Assembly: GCA_051414805.1 (NCBI GenBank)
Contig: CP166702.1
Span: 3,720,001 to 3,784,000 of the forward strand
DNA from: Xenophilus sp003671765
GTDB lineage: Bacteria > Pseudomonadota > Gammaproteobacteria > Burkholderiales > Burkholderiaceae_C
Reading direction: 5' to 3'
DNA: 64,000 nt
Shown here: piece by piece, positions 8,995 through 17,845 of the stretch
How positions within the stretch are numbered: the stretch's first letter is position 1
Layout: the number at the start of each line of letters is the position of its first letter
Notes under the pieces: model-generated
Database searches by the model: none
What the model saw: only the letters and a program-made list of their open reading frames with translations
Told to the model about the DNA's origin: nothing
Program-made: the position numbers and the translations under genes

Positions 8995-9300
8995 ATGGAC
9001 CTCAAGCTCTCTCCCGTTGCCCCCTCCGCCCTCGCGCGGCCCACTGCGGCGCCCCGCACGGTGTCGGCGGGCACGGAAGGCGGCTTCTCCACCGCGCTGT
9101 CCGGGGCGCTCCAGTCGCTCAGTGCGTCGCAGGCCGAGGCGACACAGATGCAGCGCGAGGTGCAGATGGAGAACCCCCAGGTGAGCCTGGAGCAGACGAT
9201 GGTGTCGATGCAGAAGGCGCAGATCGGCTTCCAGGCCGCGCTGCACGTGCGCAACCGCATGGTGCAGGCCTACACCGACATCATGAACATGCAGGTCTGA
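8995..9300 (+). CDS. fliE: Flagellar hook-basal body protein FliE
   Basis: FliE links the MS ring to the proximal rod and is exported early. The 101-residue product has the typical C-terminal helices with ENPQVSLEQTMVSMQKAQIGFQ, read in segments, and RNRMVQAYTDIMNMQV. It stands alone on the plus strand, divergent from fliF, whereas in many bacteria it heads the fliF operon. No following gene is on its strand, so it is monocistronic. Confidence 0.96.
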   Translation: MDLKLSPVAPSALARPTAAPRTVSAGTEGGFSTALSGALQSLSASQAEATQMQREVQMENPQVSLEQTMVSMQKAQIGFQAALHVRNRMVQAYTDIMNMQV

Positions 9301-9364
9301 CGAAACCCGCGGCGCGGCGCTCGCCGCGTGCTGCGCGGCACCGGACCGCGCAAGGGCCGGCGCC

Positions 9365-9664
9365 TCAGTGGATCATCTGCAGGCTGCCCTCGAACAGGTT
9401 CGCCACGTCGTTGAGCCAAGGCTCGGCCAGCACCCGGATCTCGGCGTCGTTGCGCAGGATGCGCTGCATGATCCGGGTCTTTTCCAGCCGGTCCTCGCGG
9501 GGCAGTTCCTCGGTCTTGCCACGAAAGCGCAGCTGCTCGATCAGCACCGCGCAGGTGCCTTCACAGCGCACCACGCCGTCCCAGTCCTCGCGCCGTGCGG
9601 CCTCGAGCATCTGAAGACTGGCCGCCTCGATGGCCTTGTAGTAGTCGAGCAGTCTGTCGTGCAT
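9365..9664 (-). CDS. fliT: Flagellar export chaperone FliT
   Basis: FliT is the chaperone for the filament cap FliD and, in enteric bacteria, also an inhibitor of FlhDC. The 99-residue product is a short helical protein: LLDYYKAIEAASLQMLEAAR, then RLEKTRIMQRILRNDAEIRVLAEPWL. The ATG at 9664 has a GGAG site six bases upstream; another ATG four codons earlier is possible. It is last in the fliD-fliS-fliT gene order. FliT sequences are poorly conserved, so the call leans on size, helicity and position. Confidence 0.85.
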   Translation of the reverse strand: MHDRLLDYYKAIEAASLQMLEAARREDWDGVVRCEGTCAVLIEQLRFRGKTEELPREDRLEKTRIMQRILRNDAEIRVLAEPWLNDVANLFEGSLQMIH

Positions 9665-9706
9665 GGGAAGCTCCATCGGGGGCTTTCTTTTCCGTGCGCC
9701 TGCAGC

Positions 9707-10156
9707 TCAGGCCGCCAGCAGGGCCGCCGGCGTGGCCGGCGCCTTGGCCGCTGCCGTCTGCCCGATGTCCTGCCAAGCCTGCGCCACGGGGGCGATCAGC
9801 GCGGCCACTTCGGCCACGGCCGTCGCGTCGTTGCGAAGATTGGCGATCGTGAGGCGCGACACGCAGTAGTCGTACAGCGCGCCGAGCCTGTCGGCGAGCT
9901 CGCCGCCCTGGGCAGCGTCCAGACCCCCCTTGAGGCCTTCCTCGATGAAACGGACCGCACGGCCGATCTGGGTGCCCTTGGCCGCGATGTCGCCACTGCG
10001 CACGGCCGCCTCGGCCTGGGCGAGCGAATGACGCAGGCCATTGAAGATCAGGCTGATGAGCTGGTGCGGGCTCGCGCCGTCGACATTGGTCTCGACACTG
10101 ACCTTGCGGTAGGCGTTGGCGGCTCGGGCGTACGGGGCGATGTACATGGTCTTCAT
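9707..10156 (-). CDS. fliS: Flagellin export chaperone FliS
   Basis: FliS binds the C-terminus of flagellin in the cytoplasm and prevents premature polymerisation. The product of about 149 residues shows the family core: AANAYRKVSVETNVDGASPHQLI in segments, LIFNGLRHSLAQAEAA, and GGLDAAQGGELADRLGALYDYC. The open frame extends 24 codons upstream, but family members begin just before MYIAPYARAANAY, so the start is 10156 or 10147. An Ala/Pro-rich tail is slightly longer than usual. Confidence 0.94.
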   Translation of the reverse strand: MKTMYIAPYARAANAYRKVSVETNVDGASPHQLISLIFNGLRHSLAQAEAAVRSGDIAAKGTQIGRAVRFIEEGLKGGLDAAQGGELADRLGALYDYCVSRLTIANLRNDATAVAEVAALIAPVAQAWQDIGQTAAAKAPATPAALLAA

Positions 10157-10247
10157 CCTGATGCTGTATGCACTCTTTATCGGCATCCTGCGCGCGGACT
10201 CAAGGCCTGGGCGCGCTTTTCCCGACAAGAGGGCGCAACACGAGGCA

Positions 10248-11708
10248 TCAGCTGGTGGACTTGTTCCACTGGGCGATCTGGTTGGTGATGTAGGTGCTCA
10301 GCACGTTGAGGGACGCGACCTTCGTGTCCAGCGCGGTGTACTGCGCGCGGATGCGCGCCTCGGTGGCGGCGAGGCGGCTGTTCATCGCGTCCTGGTCGCT
10401 GCTGTTGGCCTTCTTCTGCTTGTCGAGCGAGGCGGTCTTGCTCGCGATCGCGCCGCCGGTGCCTAGAAGGGTGTCCATCAGCCCCTTGAGCTTCAGGCCG
10501 AAGCCCTGGGTCGCGTCGTTGCCCGTCGCGTTGGTGAAGAAGGTCTGCACGTCGGCCGGCGACTTGGCCAGCGCCGCGCTGAACTTCGTGCTGTCGAGCG
10601 CGATGCTGCCGTCGCCCGCCTTCGAGACGCCGATGCCCAGGTTCGAGAGCATCGGGATGTTGCCGGCCGTCGTGGTGCTCAGCAGCCGCCGCAGCGCGTT
10701 CTGCATCGACACCGTCGTCGAGTCGCCCTGCAGCAGCGCCGCGGTCTTGGTCGACGCGTCGTATTTCGTCGCCTGGTTGAGCATGCTGTTGGTGGCGTTG
10801 TAGGCCGTCACGAAATCGTTCGCGAGCTTGGTGATGGCGGTGTTGTCGACTGCCACGCTCACCTCCACCGCCGAGGTGGTCTCCTTGGTGAGCGTCATGC
10901 TCAGGCCGGGCACGGTGTCCGACAGCGTGTTGGTTTCGGAATCGATGGCGATGCCGTTGAGCGTGGCGTGGGCGTTCTGGCCCATCTGCAGGGCGCTGGC
11001 CTGGGCCGCGCCGGCCATGCCGAAGGCGCCCGCGGCCGGGTCGAAGGCGAAGCGCGAGAGGCCGGCGTCGTCGGCGTCGTTGCCGTCACCGTCGACGACC
11101 TGCAGGCGAAAGCCCGAGGATTCGCCCGTGGTGCTGGAGCGCAGCAGCAGCCGCTCGCCCGTGGAATCGGTGACGACGGTGGCCGTGACGCCGGCATTCG
11201 CAGCGTTGATCCTGGCGGCCACGCCGGAAACGGTGGCGTCGGCGGCCGTGATGTCGATGCTGAGCTCGCTGCTGCCGTCCTTGGCGACGAAGCTGCCCGA
11301 ACTCCAGTTCCCCAGTTGCAGCTTCAGGGTGCCGGTGCCGGTCGCGGAGCCCGCAGCCACCGCGGCCGAGGCGGCCGACTGTGCCTTGGCCAGCTGCGAC
11401 ACCTGCACGCTGAAACTGGTGGCGGACGCACGCGCGCCGTCGGTGATGGCGGCCTTGACCACGGTGGCGTCGGACGACGTGGCCGTCTTGCTGTTCCAGG
11501 CGCTGGCGGTCGCGAGCTTGTTGGCGATGTCCTGCAGCGACGCGAACTGCGACTGCAGGGTGCCGTAGGCCGAAATCTTGCTGTCGATGGCGCTCGCGGT
11601 GGTCTGCAGCTTGGTGAGCGGAACCTTCTCGACGTTCATCAGCTTGGTGATGATCGACTCCACGTCCAGGCCGCTGCCGATGCCGGCGGATGAGACGGAT
11701 GCTGCCAT
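10248..11708 (-). CDS. fliD: Flagellar hook-associated protein 2, filament cap FliD
   Basis: FliD forms the cap that folds flagellin subunits at the growing filament tip. The 486-residue product starts with the typical ISSAGIGSGLDVESI-like segment (SSAGIGSGLDVESIITKLM) and ends in the coiled C-terminal domain with ARIRAQYTALDTKVASLN and a terminal STYITNQIAQWNKS. The ATG at 11708 has a strong GGAGAA site; 13 upstream in-frame codons are unlikely to be used. It lies directly downstream of the fliC terminator. Confidence 0.96.
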   Translation of the reverse strand: MAASVSSAGIGSGLDVESIITKLMNVEKVPLTKLQTTASAIDSKISAYGTLQSQFASLQDIANKLATASAWNSKTATSSDATVVKAAITDGARASATSFSVQVSQLAKAQSAASAAVAAGSATGTGTLKLQLGNWSSGSFVAKDGSSELSIDITAADATVSGVAARINAANAGVTATVVTDSTGERLLLRSSTTGESSGFRLQVVDGDGNDADDAGLSRFAFDPAAGAFGMAGAAQASALQMGQNAHATLNGIAIDSETNTLSDTVPGLSMTLTKETTSAVEVSVAVDNTAITKLANDFVTAYNATNSMLNQATKYDASTKTAALLQGDSTTVSMQNALRRLLSTTTAGNIPMLSNLGIGVSKAGDGSIALDSTKFSAALAKSPADVQTFFTNATGNDATQGFGLKLKGLMDTLLGTGGAIASKTASLDKQKKANSSDQDAMNSRLAATEARIRAQYTALDTKVASLNVLSTYITNQIAQWNKSTS

Positions 11709-11754
11709 TCGAAGTTCTCCTTGATTGCGTCCACCGCCGCCCGGCAATTGCAGA

Positions 11755-11793
11755 GGGCAAAAGGGCGGCCGACGGAATTCTCCGTGGGCCGCC
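11755..11793 (-). terminator. Rho-independent terminator of fliC
   Basis: On the minus strand GGCGGCCC and ACGGA pair with TCCGT and GGCCGCC around a four-to-five-base loop, followed by TTTT (stem at 11764-11793). It sits about 60 bases past the fliC stop and upstream of fliD, so it should separate abundant flagellin mRNA from the cap gene. Confidence 0.85.
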
Positions 11794-11853
11794 TTCTTGT
11801 TAAGCGTGCAGGAAGCCCCTGATCCGGCCCCTGCTCCTGCGTTTGCCGACGAT

Positions 11854-12999
11854 TTACTTCAGCAGCGACAGCACCGTCTGCGGGATCTGGTTGGCCTGGG
11901 CCACCATGGCGGTGCCGGCCTGCTGCAGGATCTGCGCGCGCGACAGGTTGGCCGTTTCGGAGGCGAAATCCGCGTCCTGGATCCGGCTGCGGGCGGCAGA
12001 GGTGTTCTCGGCCGTCGTCTGCAGGTTGGTCACGACGGATTCGAAGCGGTTCTGGATCGCACCCAGCGTGGCGCGGGAGCTGTTGACCGAGGCCAGGGCG
12101 CTGTCGAGCTGCGTGATCGCGGCCTGGGCGCCGGTGAACGACGAAACCGTGAGCGAAGCGATGCCGGTCGTGCTGGTCGAGGCACCGAAGGCGCCGGTGG
12201 CGATGCTGTCCGTGGCGTTGGCGCCGGCGCCGCCGACGGTGATGGCCGAGGCCGAGGTCAGCGTCAGCTGGCCGGAGACCGAGTCGTACGAAGCGCCGAC
12301 GCCCGTTTGCGAGGACACGCCGTTGATGGCCGTGGCGAGCTGGGCCGCACGCTCCTGGGCGCTGCCGGCCGAGGCGATGGCGCCGACGGACACGTTGTTG
12401 ATGGTCAGGCCACCCGCAGCGATGGCGGTGGCGAAGCCGGTCATGCCGCTGGCCGCGACCGAGCCTTCGACGCGGGTCGTCGTGCCGCCGAGGGCTGCGG
12501 TGCCGACGTTGGCGATGCTGGTGATCGAGATGGTCTGGCCGGCGTTGGCGCCGACCTGGAATGCGACGCCGTTGAACGAGCCGTCGAGCAGGTTGCGGCC
12601 GTTGAAGGAGGTCTGCGCCGAGACGCGGTTGATTTCCGAGGACAGCTGCGAGAACTCGGCCTGCAGGGCGTCGCGGTCGACTTGCGAGTTCGTGCCGTTG
12701 GACGCCTGCACCGCCAGTTCACGCATGCGCTGCAGGTTGTTGCCGACCTGGCCGAGGGCGCCTTCGGCCGTCTGTGCCAGCGAAATGCCGTCGTTGGCGT
12801 TGCGCACCGCCTGGTTCAGGCCACGCACTTGCGAGGTCATGCGCTCGGAGATGGCGAGGCCGGCAGCGTCGTCCTTGGCGCTGTTGATGCGCAGGCCCGA
12901 GGACAGGCGCTGGATGGAGGTGGACAGGGAAGACTGGCTCGCGCCGAGGTTGCGCTGGGCGGTGAGCGAGCTGATGTTGGTGTTGATGGTCGAGGCCAT
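11854..12999 (-). CDS. fliC: Flagellin FliC
   Basis: FliC is the filament subunit. The 381-residue product has the conserved N-terminal D0/D1 helices (NTNISSLTAQRNLGASQSSL, SSGLRINSAKDDAAGLAI) and the C-terminal D0/D1 helices (SRIQDADFASETANLSRAQI, ILQQAGTAMVAQANQIPQ). Between them is a short, Ala/Gly/Thr-rich variable region of about 170 residues, so the outer domain is small. It is the only flagellin gene in the window. A sigma-28 promoter match lies upstream at 13097-13125 and a strong terminator follows. Confidence 0.98.
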   Translation of the reverse strand: MASTINTNISSLTAQRNLGASQSSLSTSIQRLSSGLRINSAKDDAAGLAISERMTSQVRGLNQAVRNANDGISLAQTAEGALGQVGNNLQRMRELAVQASNGTNSQVDRDALQAEFSQLSSEINRVSAQTSFNGRNLLDGSFNGVAFQVGANAGQTISITSIANVGTAALGGTTTRVEGSVAASGMTGFATAIAAGGLTINNVSVGAIASAGSAQERAAQLATAINGVSSQTGVGASYDSVSGQLTLTSASAITVGGAGANATDSIATGAFGASTSTTGIASLTVSSFTGAQAAITQLDSALASVNSSRATLGAIQNRFESVVTNLQTTAENTSAARSRIQDADFASETANLSRAQILQQAGTAMVAQANQIPQTVLSLLK

Positions 13000-13096
13000 G
13001 GTGATTAACTCCTAAACGGTTTGATCCGGCATCGCTGCCAATGTCGCCAGTGGGCCACTGGCTTGCCAGACGGACCCGGTCGGGGCCGCTGAGTGG

Positions 13097-13125
13097 TTTT
13101 CGGGCGCTGCGTCCTTTGTCTTGAG
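13097..13125 (-). promoter_or_regulatory. Sigma-28 (FliA) promoter of fliC
   Basis: Read on the minus strand, CTCAAG is followed by 14 bases and then GCCCGAAAA, close to the geometry CTMAAG-N14-GCCGAWAA found upstream of flgM and two signalling genes in this window. One extra C in the -10 makes the match imperfect. The predicted transcript would have a leader of about 90 bases. Confidence 0.6.
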
Positions 13126-13310
13126 GGCTTTATTTTTCGAGTCGGACCCTAAAGATTGCGCCGTTGCGGCGGACGCCCGGGTTGTAACGACGGCCCGCTG
13201 CCCGGCTGCCGACGCGAAACATGCGGTTACATCCGGTTCGTTTTCGCCACACTTTCGTAAGCGGGGTGGACCGACTCTCTCGTCATCCATGCAAGCACAC
13301 ACTCGCTTTT

Positions 13311-13326
13311 TGCTAATCCTTTAGCA
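13311..13326. repeat. Inverted repeat TGCTAA-N4-TTAGCA
   Basis: A perfect 6-bp inverted repeat with a 4-base spacer lies about 210 bases upstream of flhD in the AT-rich part of the divergent region. It is suited to a dimeric regulator, but no known operator is recognised. Confidence 0.5.
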
Positions 13327-13532
13327 TTCGTCGATCGGATAAACCAGGCGAGAAAATGAGCGATTTAGTGCTCTATTCCTCTCGTTTGTAAACCTTCGTT
13401 GTAGGCTAATTGCCCGTCGTCGCGTCGGACAGGGAGACAGCGAGTACAGCGAATTGCCTATTAAAGTTTTTGTTACGAAATACACAATTTGCTTATCGCA
13501 CCGGGCCATGGCGCCCCACGGATGTAACAGAA

Positions 13533-13865
13533 ATGACCAGCGAACAGATCCTTGCCGAAATCAAAGAGGCCAATCTCACCTACCTCATGCTGGCGCAAAG
13601 CCTCATCCGGCAGGACAAGCCTCAGGCCCTGTTTCGCCTGGGCATTTCCGAGGAGTCGGCAGACCTTCTCGAAACGTTGTCGCCTGCCCAGGTGATGAAG
13701 CTCGCCTCGGGCAACATGCTGCTGTGCCGCTTCAGAGCGGACGACAACATGGTCTGGAGCCTGCTGACCAACCACAACGTGCAAGGGCGTGCCGCCAATG
13801 ACGCGACCACCCGGCTGCATGCCAACATCGTCATGTCGGGGCGCTTCGCCGACGCTGCGTCCTGA
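13533..13865 (+). CDS. flhD: Flagellar transcriptional activator subunit FlhD
   Basis: FlhD pairs with FlhC as the FlhD4C2 master activator of early flagellar promoters. The 110-residue product matches the family along its length (ILAEIKEANLTYLMLAQSLI, then SPAQVMKLASGNMLLCRFR) and keeps the Cys at position 65 that forms the intersubunit disulfide in Escherichia coli. The ATG at 13533 is chosen because FlhD proteins start just before this point. It is followed after 23 bases by flhC. Confidence 0.97.
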   Translation: MTSEQILAEIKEANLTYLMLAQSLIRQDKPQALFRLGISEESADLLETLSPAQVMKLASGNMLLCRFRADDNMVWSLLTNHNVQGRAANDATTRLHANIVMSGRFADAAS

Positions 13866-13888
13866 GTCCGGACCGAGGAAGAACGATC

Positions 13889-14428
13889 GTGGCCACGAAC
13901 AAGAGCGTCCTGAACGAATCGCGCCAGATCGACCGGGCCATCAGCCTGATCGAAATGGGCGCACGCCTGCAGGTGCTGGAGAGCGAGACGGAGCTTTCCT
14001 ACGAGCGGTTGCTGCGCCTGTACAAGGAAGTGGCCGGGCGTTCGCCCTCCAAGGGACAGCTCCCGTTCTCGACGGATTGGTTCCTCACGTGGCAGCCCAA
14101 CATCCACGCCTCGCTGTTCCAGAACATCCACACCTACCTGTCCAAGACCAGTTCGCTCGAAAGCATCGACCTGCTGATCAAGGCCTACCAGCTCTACACC
14201 GAGCAGGTCGGCGCGTGCGCGCTGGAGCCCCTGCTGTCGATCACCCGCGCCTGGCGCCTCACCCGCTTCGTCGACAACGACATGCTGCACATGACGACCT
14301 GCAGCTGCTGCGGCGGCCACTTCATCACCGAGCCCTACGAGAACGCACGCCACTTCGTCTGCGGCCTGTGCGCACCGCCGGCGCGGGCCGGCAAGGGCGC
14401 CGGAGCGGGCGGCATCCTTCTGCAGTGA
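13889..14428 (+). CDS. flhC: Flagellar transcriptional activator subunit FlhC
   Basis: FlhC supplies most DNA contacts of the FlhD4C2 activator. The 179-residue product begins with GTG (MATNKSVLNES) and has the zinc-binding cysteines at about residues 138, 141, 158 and 161 (TCSCCGGHF and CGLCAP). The helical core SIDLLIKAYQLYTEQVG is typical. It is cotranscribed with flhD and followed by a strong terminator, so motAB probably has its own promoter or relies on readthrough. Confidence 0.97.
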   Translation: MATNKSVLNESRQIDRAISLIEMGARLQVLESETELSYERLLRLYKEVAGRSPSKGQLPFSTDWFLTWQPNIHASLFQNIHTYLSKTSSLESIDLLIKAYQLYTEQVGACALEPLLSITRAWRLTRFVDNDMLHMTTCSCCGGHFITEPYENARHFVCGLCAPPARAGKGAGAGGILLQ

Positions 14429-14464
14429 TTCCGTGAGGCGCTCGCCGAGCGGAAAGCGCGAACA

Positions 14465-14487
14465 GGGGCCTCCGAGGGCCCCTTTTT
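14465..14487 (+). terminator. Rho-independent terminator after flhDC
   Basis: GGGGCC and GGCCCC form a stem around a five-to-six-base loop and are followed by TTTTT. It lies about 36 bases after the flhC stop. Confidence 0.85.
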
Positions 14488-14581
14488 CATGGACTGCCCA
14501 CCGGCCGATGCAGGCCCAATAGCGTCAACCGCCACAGCGCCCCCGGGCCTGAAGCGCCTTCCCCGTTCCTCCTCACACGCC

Positions 14582-15439
14582 ATGTTCGTCATCATCGGTT
14601 ATCTGGTCGCGCTGGGCTGCATCTTCGGCGGCTACATCATCCACGGCGGGAACATCGCCGTGGTGCTGCACGCCCTGCCCATCGAACTGATGGTGATCGG
14701 CGGCGGGGCGATCGGCGCCTTCATCGTGAACAACCAGCCCAAGGTGCTCAAGGCCACCGTCAAGATGCTGCCCAAGGCCTTCCAGGGTTCCAAGTACACC
14801 AAGGCACGCTACATGGAGCTGATGGCGATGCTCTACGACATCCTGCAGAAGGCGCGCAAGGACGGCCTGATGTCGATCGAGAAGGACGTGGAGGCGCCGG
14901 CCGAATCCCCCATCTTCCAGGCCTACCCGACGGTGGGCAAGGACCACCACGTGGTCGAGTTCACGACCGACTACCTGCGCATGATGGTGTCGGGCAACCT
15001 CAACTCGCACGAGATCGAGGCCCTCATGGACAGCGAGATCGAAACCCACCACCAGGAATCGCACGCGCCGGTGTCGGCGATCGCGCGCCTGGCGGGCGGC
15101 CTGCCGGCCTTCGGCATCGTGGCGGCGGTGCTGGGCGTGGTCAACACCATGGGTTCTGTCGGGCAACCGCCCGCCGTCCTGGGCGCCATGATCGGCTCGG
15201 CGCTGGTGGGGACCTTCCTGGGCATCCTGCTGGCCTACGGCATCGTCGAGCCGCTGGGCGGCCTGCTCGAGCAGAAATCCGAGGACGGCACCAAGGAACT
15301 GCAGTGCATCAAGACCACGCTGCTGGCCAGCATGCAGGGCTACAACCCGACCACCGCCATCGAGTTCGGTCGCAAGGTGCTGTTCTCCACCGAGCGGCCG
15401 ACCTTCAACGAGCTCGAGAGCCACGTGAAGAAGAAGTAG
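14582..15439 (+). CDS. motA: Flagellar stator protein MotA
   Basis: MotA is the membrane ring of the proton-driven stator and pushes on FliG. The 285-residue product starts at MFVIIGYLVALGCIFGGYII and has four membrane segments, with the cytoplasmic loop between the second and third. Conserved prolines flank the last two helices (PAVLGAMIGSALVGTFLGILL, GIVEPLGG). The reading frame stays open upstream, but this ATG matches the family start. The motB start follows after 52 bases. Confidence 0.97.
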   Translation: MFVIIGYLVALGCIFGGYIIHGGNIAVVLHALPIELMVIGGGAIGAFIVNNQPKVLKATVKMLPKAFQGSKYTKARYMELMAMLYDILQKARKDGLMSIEKDVEAPAESPIFQAYPTVGKDHHVVEFTTDYLRMMVSGNLNSHEIEALMDSEIETHHQESHAPVSAIARLAGGLPAFGIVAAVLGVVNTMGSVGQPPAVLGAMIGSALVGTFLGILLAYGIVEPLGGLLEQKSEDGTKELQCIKTTLLASMQGYNPTTAIEFGRKVLFSTERPTFNELESHVKKK

Positions 15440-15491
15440 GCACAGCGCCCCGCGCGCGTCGACGCCGCTCCACCCCCACCAGGACCTCCCC

Positions 15492-16547
15492 ATGGCCGCA
15501 GCACCGGGCGCCAAGAAGCTTCAACCCATCATCATCAAGCGCGTGAAGAAGGCTGCGCACGGCCACCATGGCGGTGCCTGGAAGATCGCGTATGCCGACT
15601 TCGTGACGGCCATGATGGCCTTCTTCCTGCTGATGTGGCTGCTCGGCTCCACGGCCAAGGGCGAGCTGCAGGGCATCGCCGCCTACTTCAACTCGCCGCT
15701 GAAGGTCGAGATGAGCGGCGGCCCCGGTGCCGGCAGCACCAGCAGCGTGGTGCCCGGCGGCGGCAAGGACCTCACGCGCTCCTTCGGCGAGGTGCGCAAG
15801 TCGGACGGCCGCAGCAACGACCCCAGCAAGATCGGCCAGGACGGCCGGCGCGAGGGCGATCGCGAGATCGCGCGCGAAAGCGCACGGCAGCAGGACATCC
15901 GCAAGCTGGCCGCCCTGCGCAGCAAGATCGAGAGCCTGATCGAGAACAACCCCAAGCTCAAGGACTTCCGCTCGCAGATCAAGCTCGACGTCACGCCCGA
16001 GGGCCTGGAGATCCAGATCCAGGACGCGCAGAACCGGCCCATGTTCGACACCGGCAGCGCGCTGGTGAAGCCCTACATGCGCGACATCCTGCGCGAGATC
16101 GGCAGCGCGCTCAACGGCATCGACAACCGGGTGAGCCTGGCCGGCCACACCGATGCGGCGCCCTACGGCAACGGCGACCGCGGCTACGGCAACTGGGAGC
16201 TGTCGGCCGACCGGGCCAACGCCTCGCGGCGCGAACTCGTCAGCTCGGGCATGGCGGACGACAAGCTCGTGCGCGTGATCGGCCTGGCGGCCAGCGACCT
16301 GCTGGACAAGTCCAATCCCATGGCCCCGCTCAACCGCCGCATCAGCGTGACGGTGCTCACGCGCGACGCGGAGGCTCGCATGTTCGGCAATCGGCGCCTG
16401 GACGCCCCGGATGCGGTGAAGGCCATCACCGACCAGATCGGGCGCGAAGCGAATGGATCTGCCGCCGCCTCCCCCAAGGAGTCGCTGCAGGCGATCGCCA
16501 GCCCGCAGGCGCCGCAGGATCCCCCGCAAGCCCAGGCCACGCGCTGA
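15492..16547 (+). CDS. motB: Flagellar stator protein MotB
   Basis: MotB anchors the stator to peptidoglycan and carries the proton-binding aspartate. The 351-residue product has a basic N-terminus, one membrane helix with the key Asp at about residue 36 (YADFVTAMMAFFLLMWLLG), the plug/linker region, and a C-terminal OmpA-like domain (SLAGHTDAAPYGNGDRGYGN, then RANASRRELVSSGM). An Ala/Pro/Gln-rich tail follows. Length is normal. Confidence 0.97.
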   Translation: MAAAPGAKKLQPIIIKRVKKAAHGHHGGAWKIAYADFVTAMMAFFLLMWLLGSTAKGELQGIAAYFNSPLKVEMSGGPGAGSTSSVVPGGGKDLTRSFGEVRKSDGRSNDPSKIGQDGRREGDREIARESARQQDIRKLAALRSKIESLIENNPKLKDFRSQIKLDVTPEGLEIQIQDAQNRPMFDTGSALVKPYMRDILREIGSALNGIDNRVSLAGHTDAAPYGNGDRGYGNWELSADRANASRRELVSSGMADDKLVRVIGLAASDLLDKSNPMAPLNRRISVTVLTRDAEARMFGNRRLDAPDAVKAITDQIGREANGSAAASPKESLQAIASPQAPQDPPQAQATR

Positions 16548-16617
16548 CGGCGGCTCGGCAGCGCCAGCGCGCGTCTGCGCGCACGCGAGAGTCCGGCACA
16601 TGAATTGGCGTCCTTGC

Positions 16618-16636
16618 AGCCCGCTTATCGGGCTTT
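16618..16636 (+). terminator. Possible terminator after motB
   Basis: AGCCCG-CTTAT-CGGGCT forms a 6-bp stem followed by only a short T stretch. It lies between motB and flhB, about 70 bases past the motB stop. It is weak and could be only partial. Confidence 0.45.
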
Positions 16637-16684
16637 AGTCTTGGCTCCGGCTTCGGACAATGAACGCCGCACCCGAAGCCCAGC

Positions 16685-17845
16685 ATGTCATCCAGCCAGG
16701 ACAAAACGCTCCCCGCCACACAGCGAAAGCTGGAGCAGGCACGCAAGGACGGCCAGGCCGCTCGTTCGCGCGACCTGTCCCACCTCGCAGTCGTCGGCAC
16801 CGGCGCGGTGGCCTTGCTGCTGCTGGCGCCCACCGGCTTTCGCCACATGCGCGAAGCGCTCGCAGGCGCCCTGCGTTTCGATGCACACGACCTGGCCGCG
16901 CCCGCGCAGATGCTGGAGCGTCTGTCGCAGCTCGCGGGCCTGGGCCTGGTGGCCTGCGTGGTGTTCGCCGCCATCGTGGTCGCGGCGGCCATCGCGAGCA
17001 CCGTGGCCGCGGGGGGATGGATCGCGACGGCCAAACCCATCACGCCCGACTTCTCGAAGCTGAACCCGCTGTCCGGGCTGCGCAACCTGCTGAGCAAGCA
17101 GCAGTTCGCCAACGTGGCCAAACTGGTGGTGCTGTCGATCGTGCTCGCCACGCTGGGCTGGCTCTTCGTGCGCAGCAACATCGACGCGGTGGTGCGCCTG
17201 GTGCTTCAGCCCTCGCCCGCGGCGCTGGCGATGGTCGCCGACTGGATGGTGGCGGGCATGGCCCTGGTGATGCTCGTCCTGGTCGCGGCTGCGGTCGTGG
17301 ACGTGCCGCTGCAGGCGTATTTCCACCGCTCCAGGCTGCGCATGTCGCACCAGGAGGTCAAGCAGGAACACAAGGAGTCGGACGGTGACCCGCACCTGAA
17401 GGGCCGCATGCGTTCGGCGGCGCGCGAGATCGCGCAGCGCTCCAGCATCACCGCGGTGCCCCGCGCCGACTTCATCCTGATGAACCCGACCCACTACGCC
17501 GTGGCGCTGCGCTACGACGAAGCGTCCATGAACGCACCGCACGTGATCTCCAAGGGTGCCGACCTGCTGGCGATGAAGATCCGCGAAGTGGCGACGGAAC
17601 ACCGCATCCCGGTCGTCCAGTCGCCAGTGCTCGCGCGGGCCCTCTACGCGCACGCCGATCTGGACCGGCCGATCCCCGCCGCGCTCTACGCCGCGGTCGC
17701 CCAGATCCTGGCCTACGTCTACCGGCTCAAGGCCTCGCTGCGCGGCGAAGGGCCCGCGCCGACCGAGCAGCCCGAGCCGCTGGTGCCGCCCGAACTCGAC
17801 CCGCATCACCAGCCCGCCACGCCTGAGCCCGGGAGCACCGCATGA
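16685..17845 (+). CDS. flhB: Flagellar export apparatus protein FlhB
   Basis: FlhB is the export-gate protein that switches substrate specificity from rod/hook to filament. The 386-residue product has a polar N-terminus (QDKTLPATQRKLEQARKDGQ), four membrane segments between about residues 35 and 205, and the autocleavage motif NPTH at residues 267-270. The C-terminal tail after about residue 355 is Pro-rich. It overlaps flhA by 4 bases. Confidence 0.97.
   Translation: MSSSQDKTLPATQRKLEQARKDGQAARSRDLSHLAVVGTGAVALLLLAPTGFRHMREALAGALRFDAHDLAAPAQMLERLSQLAGLGLVACVVFAAIVVAAAIASTVAAGGWIATAKPITPDFSKLNPLSGLRNLLSKQQFANVAKLVVLSIVLATLGWLFVRSNIDAVVRLVLQPSPAALAMVADWMVAGMALVMLVLVAAAVVDVPLQAYFHRSRLRMSHQEVKQEHKESDGDPHLKGRMRSAAREIAQRSSITAVPRADFILMNPTHYAVALRYDEASMNAPHVISKGADLLAMKIREVATEHRIPVVQSPVLARALYAHADLDRPIPAALYAAVAQILAYVYRLKASLRGEGPAPTEQPEPLVPPELDPHHQPATPEPGSTA

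Larger units (their letters stand above)
13000..13532. promoter_or_regulatory. Divergent fliC / flhDC control region (533 bp, no gene)
   Basis: The stretch between the divergent fliC and flhD genes has no credible coding sequence. The fliC half is GC-rich and holds the sigma-28 match at 13097-13125. The flhD half, about 13300-13500, is clearly AT-richer than the rest of the locus, as expected for a heavily regulated master-operon promoter. It contains a perfect inverted repeat at 13311-13326. No single sigma-70 promoter stands out. Confidence 0.6.

Noticed and set aside
6017..9184. Very long plus-strand open frame antisense to fliG and fliF
   Set aside because: It is a shadow of GC-rich codons on the opposite strand. 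The encoded sequence is His/Arg/Ala-rich without domains, while the minus-strand genes are clear.
14484..14511. Sigma-28 promoter for motA
   Set aside because: GCCGATGC is present, but the -35 position is in the T-run of the flhDC terminator and does not match.
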